64,000 nt of DNA from Microlunatus soli (lineage in GTDB: Bacteria > Actinomycetota > Actinomycetes > Propionibacteriales > Propionibacteriaceae). The stretch lies in contig NZ_LT629772.1 of the NCBI RefSeq assembly GCF_900105385.1, positions 124,001-188,000 of the forward strand. The letters run 5' to 3'. Numbering within the stretch: the stretch's first letter is position 1; every line of letters begins with the position of its first letter. Under the pieces are notes generated by a model that saw only the letters and a list, made by a program, of their open reading frames with translations, did not search any database and was not told where the DNA came from. This document shows, piece by piece, positions 26,238-34,384 of the stretch. Both the position numbers and the translations under genes were made by a program.

Positions 26238-27719
26238 ATTCCCTCCGCCACGCCCGGGACCGAAAACACCGACCCAGAGGCCAAACAGACCGACACAGGG
26301 GCCGAGAAGACCGACCCGAGCAGTAACGCCTACGCCACCACGATCAGCCCGGCGCGGCAGCGGCTGTTGATCATCCTCGCTGCCGCCGGCCTGATTGCCT
26401 CGATCGTCGGCGGCATCGTCTCCGACGGCCCGACCCTGTGGGGGCTGCTGCCGATCGTGCTGTACGCGGTGCTCTGCCTGCTGGGCATGGACATCGTCGT
26501 CGGGACCGTGCTGTCGGTGCTGTCCGGGATCCTGATCGCCGGCCTCGGGCCGGTCGCGATCGGCGAACTGCTCGGTGATTCGCTGGCCGACTCGGTGACC
26601 ATGATCGGCTTGATCATCGTGCTCGGCGCAGGGGTCGGCGAGGTGCTCAGGATCACCGGCGTCGCGACCACCATCGTCCACGGCGTGCTGCGGCTGACCG
26701 GCGAACACAACCGCGCGGCGGTGTCCATCGGCGTGATGCTCGCCTGCCTGATCCTGGTCGGCAGTCTCGGCACCCTCGCCGGCGCGCTGGCGGTCGCCGC
26801 CCCGATCGTGCTGCCGATCACCGCCCGGCTCGGCTACACCCGGTCGGCAACCGCGGCGATGCTGTTCATCGGTGGCTGCGCCGGGCTGGCGTTGGCGCCG
26901 TTCGCCGGGTCGAACGTGGCGATCATGACCGCCGCTGAGGTCAACTACTTGACCTACCTGCTGCACGGTGCGCTGCCGATCGCGGTGCTGTCGATGATCC
27001 TCGGACCGTTCGTGGTCGCCTTCCTGCAGCGACGCACGACCGGCAGCGGCGACGACTACGACCTGAGCGAACTGGTCGCCGAGGGTTCCACACCCCCACG
27101 CAACGCCAAGGCTGCGACCACGGTGTTCGTCGTGGTGCTGCTCACCGCCGTGGTGTACGCGACGATCAGCAGCGCGACCACCAGCTTCCCGCTGGTCGCG
27201 CTGCCGGTGCTCGGTATCGCGACCGGACTGGCCGGACGGCTGTCCGCCCGGCAGATCGCCGAGGCGATGTATCGCGGCGGCGCGAAGTTGATCAGCATCC
27301 TGCTGCTGTTCTGGCTGCTCGCCGCACTGTTCGCGCTGATCGATCAGCTGGAGCCGTTCCAGGTGATCCTCGATCTGGTCGGTGATCAACTGGGATCGGT
27401 GTCGCCGTTCCTGGTGGCGGTACTGGTCGCGCTACTCGGTTGGGTCGGCGTACCCGGCGCGACCGCGGCCCAGGTCGTCCTGCTGGACAAGGTGTTCGGC
27501 GACCTGGCCTCCAGCGTCGGCGTCGGTTCGGGTGCCTGGGTCACCGTCCTGCTGTTTGCTTCCAAGGCCGACACCTACGGCCCGTTCCCGAACGCCAACA
27601 TGGTCGGCGCGATGGGACTGGCGCGGTCGAACAGTCTGCGCAACATGATCATCACCGGCTGGCTGCTGCTGGTGCCGGCCTGCCTGATGTACGCCGTCAT
27701 CCTGTTGATCACCACCTGA
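26238..27719 (+). CDS. Ion-transporter-superfamily permease (NhaC/GntP-like), probable ATT start
   Basis: An integral membrane protein with about 11-12 helices, e.g. LLPIVLYAVLCLLGMDIVVGTVLSVLSGILIAG, GSLGTLAGALAVAAPIVLPI and LLLFWLLAALFALIDQLE. The pattern resembles NhaC antiporters or GntP/LctP-type organic-acid carriers; which one is unclear. No ATG, GTG or TTG exists in frame before TTG 26367, which lies at the edge of the first helix. ATT 26238 has GAGGAG eight bases upstream and gives a 43-residue hydrophilic N-terminus, so I prefer it. Context between racemase and deacylase suggests transport of (N-acyl) amino acids. Confidence 0.7.
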   Translation: MPSATPGTENTDPEAKQTDTGAEKTDPSSNAYATTISPARQRLLIILAAAGLIASIVGGIVSDGPTLWGLLPIVLYAVLCLLGMDIVVGTVLSVLSGILIAGLGPVAIGELLGDSLADSVTMIGLIIVLGAGVGEVLRITGVATTIVHGVLRLTGEHNRAAVSIGVMLACLILVGSLGTLAGALAVAAPIVLPITARLGYTRSATAAMLFIGGCAGLALAPFAGSNVAIMTAAEVNYLTYLLHGALPIAVLSMILGPFVVAFLQRRTTGSGDDYDLSELVAEGSTPPRNAKAATTVFVVVLLTAVVYATISSATTSFPLVALPVLGIATGLAGRLSARQIAEAMYRGGAKLISILLLFWLLAALFALIDQLEPFQVILDLVGDQLGSVSPFLVAVLVALLGWVGVPGATAAQVVLLDKVFGDLASSVGVGSGAWVTVLLFASKADTYGPFPNANMVGAMGLARSNSLRNMIITGWLLLVPACLMYAVILLITT

Positions 27720-27759
27720 CACCGCTGTTCGATCATGAATCCCGAGTTGAAGGAGCACT

Positions 27760-29367
27760 GTGGCTGAGTCCGTGTTGATCACCGACGGCGTCGTCGCGGA
27801 CGGCACCGGGACGGCACCACAGCCCGGTGGATTGTTGATCGAGGACGGGTTGATCACCGCCGTGCTGCCGCCGGACGCTCGGCTGCCCGCCGATCGGGTG
27901 ATCGCCGCCGGCGGCTCGATGATCACACCCGGCTTCATCGATCTGCACAGTCATGCCGACTTCACCATCCAGGGATCGCCCGGCGCGGTCTCGCAGCTGC
28001 ATCAGGGTGTCACGACACTGCTGACCGGCAACTGTGGGTTCTCCCCGTTCCCGGTGCTGGACAAGGATCGCCTGATCGGGGCCACGTCGTTCCTCAGCGC
28101 CGACGGTCTGGACTGGTCCTGGACCGATCCGGCGTCCTATGCCGAGGTCCACGACCGGACCGGTCTGGGCGTGAACCTCGCCCTTCAGGTCGGCCATAAC
28201 GCCCTCCGGCTGGCTGTGCTGGGCGAGGATCAGCGGGAGCCGACGCGGCCCGAGCTGGACCGGATGCGCCGGCTGCTCAGCGAGGCGGCCGGACAGGGCG
28301 TCTTCGGCTTCTCCACCGGTCTGATCTATGCGCCCGGCCGCTACGCCGACACCGCCGAGGTCGACGCGCTGGTCGCCGAGGCCGGGGCCAACGGCCTGCT
28401 GTACTCCACCCATGTCCGCAACGAGGGCGACGACCTGCTGCCGGCGATCGAGGAGGCGATCGGCGCCGCCCGGCGCGGTGGCGCCCGGCTGGAGATCTCG
28501 CATCTGAAGGCGGTCGGCCCGCGGAACTTCGGACGGGTCGTCGACGCGCTCGATCGGATCCAGCTCGCCCGCCAGGACGGGCTGGACGTCGGCTGCGATG
28601 TCTATCCCTACGACGCCTCCAGTACGACCCTGACCGCCCGGCTTCCTGGCTGGGCGATGGACGGCGGCGTACCGGCGCTGCTGGACCGGCTGGCCGATCC
28701 CGAGCAGCGGGCGCGGCTGGTCGCCGATCTGACCAGCGCCGAACGCGGCAGCCTGTCGGCCGATCGGGTGACGATCGCCTCCGGGACGGTGTTCGGCCGG
28801 ACCTTGGCCGCGATCGCGGCTGAGCGTGGCATCAGTTCGGCCGAGGCGACCTGCCAGGTGCTGCAGGAACAACACGGCGCGGTGAGCGTGATCAATCACG
28901 GGATGGACGCCCAGGATGTCGGCACCGTGCTGCGGCATCGCCTGACCGCGGTGGCCAGCGACGGCTGGATCATGGCCGGTCCGGACGATCCCGGCTGGCA
29001 GGTCGGCCACCCACATCCGCGCAATTTCGGAACCTTCACCCGGGTGCTGGGTCATTACACCCGCGAACGAGGTCTGCTCGATCTGGCCGAAGCCGTCCGG
29101 CGGATGACCTCGTTGCCGGCGAGCCGACTCGGGCTGACCGATCGCGGCGTGCTGCGCGCCGGTGCCGTCGCCGACGTGGCGGTGTTCGATGCCGCCGCGA
29201 TCGACGACCCGGCCGACTACGCCAACCCCTGGCAACTGTCCACCGGCGTCACCGACCTGCTGGTTGCCGGCACCCCGGTCCTGACCGACGGCACCCCGAC
29301 GGGCGCCCGCCCCGGCCGCGTCCTCCGCCGCCACCGCTCCCACAACCCCGGAGTCGGCCGAACCTAG
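27760..29367 (+). CDS. N-acyl-D-amino-acid deacylase (amidohydrolase family 3)
   Basis: A 535-residue zinc amidohydrolase that releases D-amino acids from N-acyl-D-amino acids. Metal and catalytic residues are visible: His63 and His65 (DLHSHAD), Cys92 (GNCGFSPFP), His218 (YSTHVRNE), His248 (EISHLK) and Asp401 (ASDGW). The loop STGLIYAPG and CDVYPYDASSTTL are typical of D-aminoacylases. GTG 27760 follows AAGGAG, 40 bases after the permease. Chain specificity (neutral, Asp or Glu side chains) cannot be read from the sequence. It completes a set of importer, N-acyltransferase, racemase and D-deacylase. Confidence 0.9.
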   Translation: MAESVLITDGVVADGTGTAPQPGGLLIEDGLITAVLPPDARLPADRVIAAGGSMITPGFIDLHSHADFTIQGSPGAVSQLHQGVTTLLTGNCGFSPFPVLDKDRLIGATSFLSADGLDWSWTDPASYAEVHDRTGLGVNLALQVGHNALRLAVLGEDQREPTRPELDRMRRLLSEAAGQGVFGFSTGLIYAPGRYADTAEVDALVAEAGANGLLYSTHVRNEGDDLLPAIEEAIGAARRGGARLEISHLKAVGPRNFGRVVDALDRIQLARQDGLDVGCDVYPYDASSTTLTARLPGWAMDGGVPALLDRLADPEQRARLVADLTSAERGSLSADRVTIASGTVFGRTLAAIAAERGISSAEATCQVLQEQHGAVSVINHGMDAQDVGTVLRHRLTAVASDGWIMAGPDDPGWQVGHPHPRNFGTFTRVLGHYTRERGLLDLAEAVRRMTSLPASRLGLTDRGVLRAGAVADVAVFDAAAIDDPADYANPWQLSTGVTDLLVAGTPVLTDGTPTGARPGRVLRRHRSHNPGVGRT

Positions 29368-29408
29368 TTGGCTGGCGCAGCTCCCTCCTGGCACCTTCGG
29401 TTCGCGAC

Positions 29409-29428
29409 TCATTATGTTGTTATGATGA
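29409..29428 (+). promoter_or_regulatory. Palindrome and -10 region at the gntR start
   Basis: TCATTATGTTGTTATGATGA is an imperfect palindrome (arms TCATTAT/ATGATGA, one mismatch). It contains TATGAT (29421-29426), a good -10 box. The transcript would begin at or next to the GTG start 29433, so the mRNA is probably leaderless and the regulator would block its own promoter. Confidence 0.55.
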
Positions 29429-29432
29429 GTTG

Positions 29433-30149
29433 GTGGAACCGCTCTATGCCCAGGTCGAGGCCGCGCTCGCCCGACGGATCGCCGACGACCTGCAACCCGG
29501 TGATCGATTGCCGTCGGAGAGCGAGCTGATGACCGTGTTCGGTGTCAGTCGGATCACCGTCCGTCGCGCGGTAGCCAACCTGGCGACCCGTGGTCTGGTC
29601 GACGTGATCCAGGGCCGCGGATCGTTCGTCGCCACACCTCGGATCGAACAGTCACTGCGGACCGTCAACGGCTTCGTCGAGGACATGACCGCTGCTGGTC
29701 TGGAGGCGACCGCACGACTGGTCACGAACGAGACGATCGCGGCGCCGCACGACGTCGCCGATGCCCTGCGACTCGAGGCGGGTACGCCGGTCACGTTCAT
29801 CGAGCGGATCAGGCTCGCGGCCGGCCGCCCGGTCTCCTTTGACGTCACCTACCTGCCGACCGACGTCGGTACGGCGATCGCGCGCGACGACCTCGAACGG
29901 CAGCCGATCTTCACCCTGCTGGAAGAGAAGTACGACCTGCCGCTGGTGGAGGCGGACTACCGCCTGCAAGCGGTGGCAGCGCCGGAACGGATCGCGGACG
30001 CACTGCAGGTGGCTGTCGGGGATCCGGTGATGCGGGTGGAACGCACCTCGCGCACAGCCGACGAACGCCCGATCGACCACGAGGTCCTGCACTACCGCGG
30101 CGACGCCGTCAGCTTCGCGACCCGGCTCGACCGCAGCCTGCCCGGGTGA
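29433..30149 (+). CDS. GntR family regulator, HutC/UTRA type
   Basis: A 238-residue regulator. The winged helix-turn-helix (LYAQVEAALARRIADDLQPGDRLPSESELMTVFGVSRITVRRAVANLATRGLVDVIQGRGSFVA) is followed by a UTRA ligand domain (about 85-235) with LRLEAGTPVTFIERIRLAAGRPVSFDVTYLP. No ribosome binding site is visible; GTG 29433 (or TTG 29430) probably starts a leaderless mRNA. It lies 65 bases after the deacylase gene and overlaps a TauE exporter gene. It likely controls one or both flanking units. Confidence 0.88.
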   Translation: MEPLYAQVEAALARRIADDLQPGDRLPSESELMTVFGVSRITVRRAVANLATRGLVDVIQGRGSFVATPRIEQSLRTVNGFVEDMTAAGLEATARLVTNETIAAPHDVADALRLEAGTPVTFIERIRLAAGRPVSFDVTYLPTDVGTAIARDDLERQPIFTLLEEKYDLPLVEADYRLQAVAAPERIADALQVAVGDPVMRVERTSRTADERPIDHEVLHYRGDAVSFATRLDRSLPG

Positions 30150-30973
30150 CCGCACTGGATGCCGGCGCCCTGCTGGCCGCGGCCGCGGTGGCCGGCGCGC
30201 TGGGTGGCGCGTTGGGCATGGCGGGTGGGGTCTTCATCGTCCCGCTGCTGACCACGGTCGCCCACCTGCCCTGGCCGTCGGCCGTCGCGATCAGCCTGGT
30301 GGCCGTGGTGGCCAGTTCCTGCGCCGCAACACCGGCCTTCCTGACCGCCGGCCTGCCGAATCTGCGGCTGGCCGTGCTGCTCGAGGTGCCGACGGTCGGC
30401 GGCGCGATCGCCGGCGTGCTGCTCGCCGATCGACTGCCGACCCGGCTGCTGTACGGCGTCTTCGCCCTGGTGCTGCTCGTCTCCGCCGTACAACTGGCCC
30501 GTGGCAGACGCACCGCCCCGGTGACCGCGCCGGACACCAAGCCGAACGGCTGGCGGCTGGACGGCAGCGTTCGGGACGGCGATGTCAGCCTGCCCTACCG
30601 GGTCAGCCGAGTGCCGGTGGGGCTCGGCGCGATGTTCGGCGCCGGTCTGCTGTCCTCGATGCTGGGCATCGGTTCCGGGGTGCTGAAGATCCCGGCGATG
30701 GACGGTGCCCTCCGACTCCCGATCAAGGTCTCCTCGGCGACCGCCAGCCTGATGATCGGCGTCACGGCGGCCGGGACGGCGGCCGCGGCCGTGCTGCAGG
30801 ACGGCGTCGACCTGAGCTACGCGGTGCCGGTGGTGTTGGGGTCGGTGCTCGGCTCGACGATCGGCGCGCGGGTCCTGGTCCGGATCCCGAACGGGCCGCT
30901 CCGCGTCCTGTTCTTCCTTGTCCTGTTGGGATTGGCGGTGCCGATGATCATGAACGCGGTCGGCGCACGATGA
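30146..30973 (+). CDS. TauE/SafE family membrane permease
   Basis: A 275-residue membrane protein with about eight helices. GGALGMAGGVFIVPLL at the start and GLLSSMLGIGSGVLKIPAM in the second half are the duplicated TauE/SafE repeats. Family members export or import sulfonates, sulfite or other organic anions. The GTG overlaps the gntR stop (GTGA) and its own stop overlaps the next ATG (ATGA). It is thus a gntR-tauE-DUF1634 operon. The cargo may be an acid produced by the amino-acid pathway (inference). Confidence 0.88.
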   Translation: MTALDAGALLAAAAVAGALGGALGMAGGVFIVPLLTTVAHLPWPSAVAISLVAVVASSCAATPAFLTAGLPNLRLAVLLEVPTVGGAIAGVLLADRLPTRLLYGVFALVLLVSAVQLARGRRTAPVTAPDTKPNGWRLDGSVRDGDVSLPYRVSRVPVGLGAMFGAGLLSSMLGIGSGVLKIPAMDGALRLPIKVSSATASLMIGVTAAGTAAAAVLQDGVDLSYAVPVVLGSVLGSTIGARVLVRIPNGPLRVLFFLVLLGLAVPMIMNAVGAR

Positions 30974-31305
30974 GTGATTCGCAGATCGGACAGCGAGGCG
31001 ATCGGGACGCGCTCGACCACCGGGATCGTCGCAACGCCGGCCGGCTCGGACTGGTGCTCCGCTGCGGCACGGTGGCCGCAGTCGTCGTGATCATCATCGG
31101 CACGTTCGCCGTCCCGCTCGGCGCAGCAAGCACCGGGCGATGGCTGCAACGTGCCGGGATGATGATCATGGTCGGCACCCCGGTCGGTGGCCTGATCAGC
31201 CTTGCGATCGGCTTCCGAACCGCCGGCACCCGCCGCTACCTGATCCTGATCGCCGTCATCCTGGCCCTGATCGCCCTCACCGCAACCGGAGTCGTCCGGA
31301 CGTAG
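30970..31305 (+). CDS. DUF1634 membrane protein
   Basis: A 111-residue protein with three predicted helices (LVLRCGTVAAVVVIIIGTFAVPLG, MMIMVGTPVGGLISLAIGF, YLILIAVILALIALTATGV). It matches DUF1634, a family that nearly always accompanies a TauE/SafE gene and probably acts as its partner subunit. It is coupled by ATGA to the tauE-like gene. Confidence 0.85.
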   Translation: MSDSQIGQRGDRDALDHRDRRNAGRLGLVLRCGTVAAVVVIIIGTFAVPLGAASTGRWLQRAGMMIMVGTPVGGLISLAIGFRTAGTRRYLILIAVILALIALTATGVVRT

Positions 31306-31353
31306 TCGTGCTGGGCGGCGACGACGTCCCGGCCGCTGCGCGGCGGCTGGACA

Positions 31354-31809
31354 CTATTCGCCGGGGAGGCGGCGGCCTTCGGTGAAGGCGGCGCTGGAGG
31401 CGGGCAGGAACAGGCAGACCAGCACCGCCGCCGCGGAGACGAACAGGGCTGCAGCCAACCAGCCGATACTGTCCCGGAAACCCCACGCCAGCGGCAGATG
31501 GAGCAGTTGCAGAGCGACCGCGGGACCACGGGACCAGGGTCGTACCAGGGCCACTCCACGGCCGACCACCGCGAGCGCCACACCCCAGACGATCAACATG
31601 CCGGCTACCCCGTAGCCGACACCGGCCGACACGTTCTGCAGGTTGACGATGATCAGCAGCCCGTAGCCGACGACCGCGATCGCCTCCAGCCAGAGCACGA
31701 TCGCTGCGGCCCACAGAGCCGGCCGTGCCGTCCGGGCCGCGGCCGAGCCTCCGGTTCGGGTGCCGCCGGTCTCGTCCGAAGGATCGGGACTCTTGTCGGG
31801 TTGCCTCAC
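31354..31809 (-). CDS. Hypothetical four-helix membrane protein
   Basis: A protein of about 151 residues with a Ser/Thr/Gly-rich hydrophilic N-terminus (some 30 residues). About four predicted helices follow: ALWAAAIVLWLEAIAVVGYGLLIIV, GVGYGVAGMLIVWGVALAVVG, LQLLHLPLAWGF and GWLAAALFVSAAAVLVCLFLPA. No family was recognised. GTG 31809 is a reasonable start, but no strong ribosome binding site precedes it. It converges with the DUF1634 gene. Confidence 0.6.
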   Translation of the reverse strand: MRQPDKSPDPSDETGGTRTGGSAAARTARPALWAAAIVLWLEAIAVVGYGLLIIVNLQNVSAGVGYGVAGMLIVWGVALAVVGRGVALVRPWSRGPAVALQLLHLPLAWGFRDSIGWLAAALFVSAAAVLVCLFLPASSAAFTEGRRLPGE

Positions 31810-32036
31810 AGCACGTATCGTAGGTCGGCTCAGCCGGTCCTCAGTACGCGGGCGGGACCCGTCCACCGGGCCGGAAAATGTGAGCGACCCAACGCTGATC
31901 AAGTCTTGTGCGTTCGTCAAATACTTGACAGTCTTGATCGTCGGACCGAGGACGGCACGGATCGTGCTGCCCGGTTGAGTCACTACTTGCCGCAGACCCG
32001 CGGTGATTGCCGTACACGTGAGGAGTGGAAACGCCC

Positions 32037-32288
32037 ATGGATTGGCGCCACAAGGCGGCCTGTCTGGATGAAGATCCGGAACTGTTCTTCCCGATCGGTA
32101 ACACCGGTCCGGCCCTGCTGCAGATCGAAGAGGCCAAACAGGTCTGCCGCCGTTGCGATGTCCGCGACGCCTGCCTGCAATGGGCTCTGGAAGCCGGCCA
32201 GGACCATGGTGTCTGGGGCGGAATGAGCGAGGATGAGCGGCGTGCGCTGAAGCGTCGGGCCGCCCGCTCCCGGATCCGGACCGCCTGA
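32037..32288 (+). CDS. whiB1: WhiB1-type iron-sulfur regulator
   Basis: An 83-residue Wbl protein carrying a 4Fe-4S cluster that senses nitric oxide and contacts the SigA region 4. Cys9, Cys37, Cys40 and Cys46 match the cluster ligands of M. tuberculosis WhiB1 in number and position, followed by the GVWGGMSEDERRALKRR turn and basic tail. ATG 32037 gives the canonical MDWRHKA start; GTG 32025 would add four residues. A terminator follows 17 bases downstream. It lies next to pdtaS, as in mycobacteria. Confidence 0.93.
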   Translation: MDWRHKAACLDEDPELFFPIGNTGPALLQIEEAKQVCRRCDVRDACLQWALEAGQDHGVWGGMSEDERRALKRRAARSRIRTA

Positions 32289-32305
32289 CAGAGCGAACGT
32301 TGTGT

Positions 32306-32335
32306 AGCGCCGGGCGGCGTGCCCGGCGCTTTTCT
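32306..32335 (+). terminator. Rho-independent terminator of whiB1
   Basis: AGCGCCGGGC (32306-32315), a 5-base loop, then GCCCGGCGCT (32321-32330), a perfect 10-bp stem followed by TTTCT. Confidence 0.85.
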
Positions 32336-32375
32336 ATGCCCTGATCAGGTTCTTTTCTGTGCCGTGATCAGGTTT
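32330..32375. repeat. 23-bp tandem duplication
   Basis: Two head-to-tail units of 23 bases (32330-32352 and 32353-32375), each beginning TTTTCT and ending TGATCAGGTT plus one base, differing at three positions. It lies between the whiB1 terminator and the end of pdtaS. Confidence 0.75.
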
Positions 32376-32379
32376 CATG

Positions 32380-32398
32380 CCCTTCGACAGTCTCAGGG
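32380..32398 (+). repeat. Dispersed repeat copy (one mismatch)
   Basis: CCCTTCGACAGTCTCAGGG differs from the core repeat by one base (T for G). It abuts the stop codon of the convergent pdtaS gene at 32401. Confidence 0.75.
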
Positions 32399-32400
32399 AC

Positions 32401-33888
32401 CTACCGGTCGCCGGTGACGGGGATCTCCACGACGGCTCGGGTGCCCGGGACGTCACCGCGGTTGGTCAGCTCGAAGGTGCCGCCGAGCTCGGCGACCAGA
32501 CCGACCACGATCGACAGCCCGAGACTCTTGCGTCGGGGATCGGTGATGGAGAATCCCTCCGGCAACCCCGGACCGCTGTCGATCACCTCCATCCGCAGCC
32601 GACCGTCGGTGACGGTCGGCTCGACCGACACCTCCTCCGACCGGGCCGACCTGTCGCCCGGATGATCCAGGCCGTGTTCGATCGCGTTCTGGCACAGTTC
32701 GGTGACCACCAGCGACAGGTTGGCCGCAATGCTGGACGACACCACGCCGAAACTGCCGTTGCGGTGCGTGCGGACCTTCCCGTCGGCCGCTGCGACGTCG
32801 CCGACCATCTTCAGGATCAGGTCGGCGACCTTGTCGAACTCGACCAGTTCGTCGAAGGCCTGGGACAGCGTCTCGTGCACGATGGCGATCGATGCCACCC
32901 GCGACATCGCCTCGTTCAGCGCCTGTTTGGCCTCCGGGGCGTCGATCCGGCGGGCCTGCATCCGCAACAGTGCGGCCACCGTCTGCAGGTTGTTCTTCAC
33001 CCGGTGATGGATCTCCCGGATGGTGGCTTCCTTGCTGAGCAGTTCGCGTTCGGTGCGGCGGAGGTCGGTGACGTCACGGCACAACACGATCGCGCCGGTC
33101 TGCTGGCCCTCCGGGGTCAGCGGCACCACCCGCATCGTGACGTGTGCGGTACCGGCTTCCACCTCCATCTCCCGGGCCTTCCGGCCGCCGAGCGCCGATG
33201 CCAGCGTGTCGTGGATCGGCTCCTGCGAGGCCGGCACCAGGTCTGAGGTGAGTTCGGTCAGGTCGGCATCCACCAGATCCCCGGTCAGACCGAGCCGCCG
33301 ATAGGCGCTCAGCGCATTCGGGCTGGCGAAGGTCACCTCGTGGTCGGCGTCGGTCCGGATGAAGCCGTCGCCGACCCGCAGCCCGGTCATCATGCCGCCG
33401 TCACCGGACGGGAACCGGCCGACGGTGACCATCTGCGCCAGTTCGGCGGCCGATCGTCGATAGGTCTGCTCCAGCGCCCCGGCAGTGCGGATCGCCAACT
33501 GGTTGGTGTGCTGCTCCACCACTGCGATCGTCCGCCCCTCCCGGCCGACCGGGATCGCGTGGACGTCGACCGGGATGCCGGCCTGTAGCTTGCCCTGACT
33601 GGTCTGGGTGATGGTCCCGCTGAGGAACGCCTCGGACACCAGATGTTCCGGCGAGTACGCGATCAGGTCGCCGACCACGTCGTCGACCAGCGCCGTCGGG
33701 CCGGTCGTCGGACGCACCTGGGCCGCCGCCCAGAAGACGTTCCCGTCCGGCTCGGGGACCCAGAGCACCAGGTCGGAGAAGGCCAGGTCGGCCAACAGCT
33801 GCCACTCCTCCACCAACACCCGGAGCCAGTGTTCGTCGTCGGTGGACAGGCCGGTGTGTTCGGCGATGACTTCCGACATCGACGGCAT
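32401..33888 (-). CDS. pdtaS: PdtaS-type cytosolic sensor histidine kinase
   Basis: A 495-residue soluble kinase. The N-terminal GAF-like domain (about 1-150), a PAS domain (about 165-285) and the HisKA_2 box with EIHHRVKNNLQTVAALLRMQARR (His in HHRVKNNL) are followed by a HATPase with NAIEHG and DSGPGLP. In mycobacteria PdtaS pairs with the RNA-binding antiterminator PdtaR. No pdtaR is in the window. ATG 33888 has GGAGG upstream. Divergent genes behind it encode a DUF3311/SSS transporter pair. Confidence 0.9.
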   Translation of the reverse strand: MPSMSEVIAEHTGLSTDDEHWLRVLVEEWQLLADLAFSDLVLWVPEPDGNVFWAAAQVRPTTGPTALVDDVVGDLIAYSPEHLVSEAFLSGTITQTSQGKLQAGIPVDVHAIPVGREGRTIAVVEQHTNQLAIRTAGALEQTYRRSAAELAQMVTVGRFPSGDGGMMTGLRVGDGFIRTDADHEVTFASPNALSAYRRLGLTGDLVDADLTELTSDLVPASQEPIHDTLASALGGRKAREMEVEAGTAHVTMRVVPLTPEGQQTGAIVLCRDVTDLRRTERELLSKEATIREIHHRVKNNLQTVAALLRMQARRIDAPEAKQALNEAMSRVASIAIVHETLSQAFDELVEFDKVADLILKMVGDVAAADGKVRTHRNGSFGVVSSSIAANLSLVVTELCQNAIEHGLDHPGDRSARSEEVSVEPTVTDGRLRMEVIDSGPGLPEGFSITDPRRKSLGLSIVVGLVAELGGTFELTNRGDVPGTRAVVEIPVTGDR

Positions 33889-34013
33889 AGTCCGGCCTCC
33901 TTCTGGGTTGGGTGACGTTCCGGTGTGCCCGACACCGGCGAACTGATCGAACACTACGAAAACGATCGAATGATGCGCGCGGATCGGGCAACCGCATGAT
34001 AGTTCTGATTCCC

Positions 34014-34382
34014 ATGGGCACCGATGACCAACCCGACCCGGAGCGCGCAGGAAATCCTGACGCCGATCCGCGCTGGAAGCTCACGCCGACCAAGATCGTG
34101 GTCGCCGTGATCCTGCTGGCCGCGATCGTGCTGCCGCTCCTGACAAGCAGCTACTCGCGCGTCGATCCACGCCTGTTCGGCTTCCCGTTCTTCTATTGGT
34201 ACCAGTTCCTGTGGGTGTTCCTGGCCGCCGCCTGTTGCTGGATCAGCTATGTGTTGCTCCGCCGCGAACAGCGGGCCTACCAACGGAGCCACGGGGGCAC
34301 GTTGACGCCGCCCACCGGCCCACCGCCGAGTGATCCGCCACCGGAAGAGTCCGCGACCGATCCGAACCCGAAGGCGGAGTAG
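34014..34382 (+). CDS. DUF3311 small membrane subunit
   Basis: A 122-residue protein with two helices (KIVVAVILLAAIVLPLLTSSYSR and FFYWYQFLWVFLAAACCWISYVLL). The intervening DPRLFGFPFFYWYQ motif is typical of DUF3311. A Pro-rich acidic tail follows. DUF3311 proteins sit directly before MctP-like SSS carriers, as here (2 bases). ATG 34014 is used; ATG 33996 is possible. Confidence 0.83.
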   Translation: MGTDDQPDPERAGNPDADPRWKLTPTKIVVAVILLAAIVLPLLTSSYSRVDPRLFGFPFFYWYQFLWVFLAAACCWISYVLLRREQRAYQRSHGGTLTPPTGPPPSDPPPEESATDPNPKAE

Positions 34383-34384
34383 TC

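Noticed and set aside
26094-27389. Long minus-strand open frame (431 codons) opposite the permease
   Set aside because: It is rich in His, Gln, Arg, Gly and Asp, as expected for the complement of GC-rich membrane-protein codons, with no motif or ribosome binding site.
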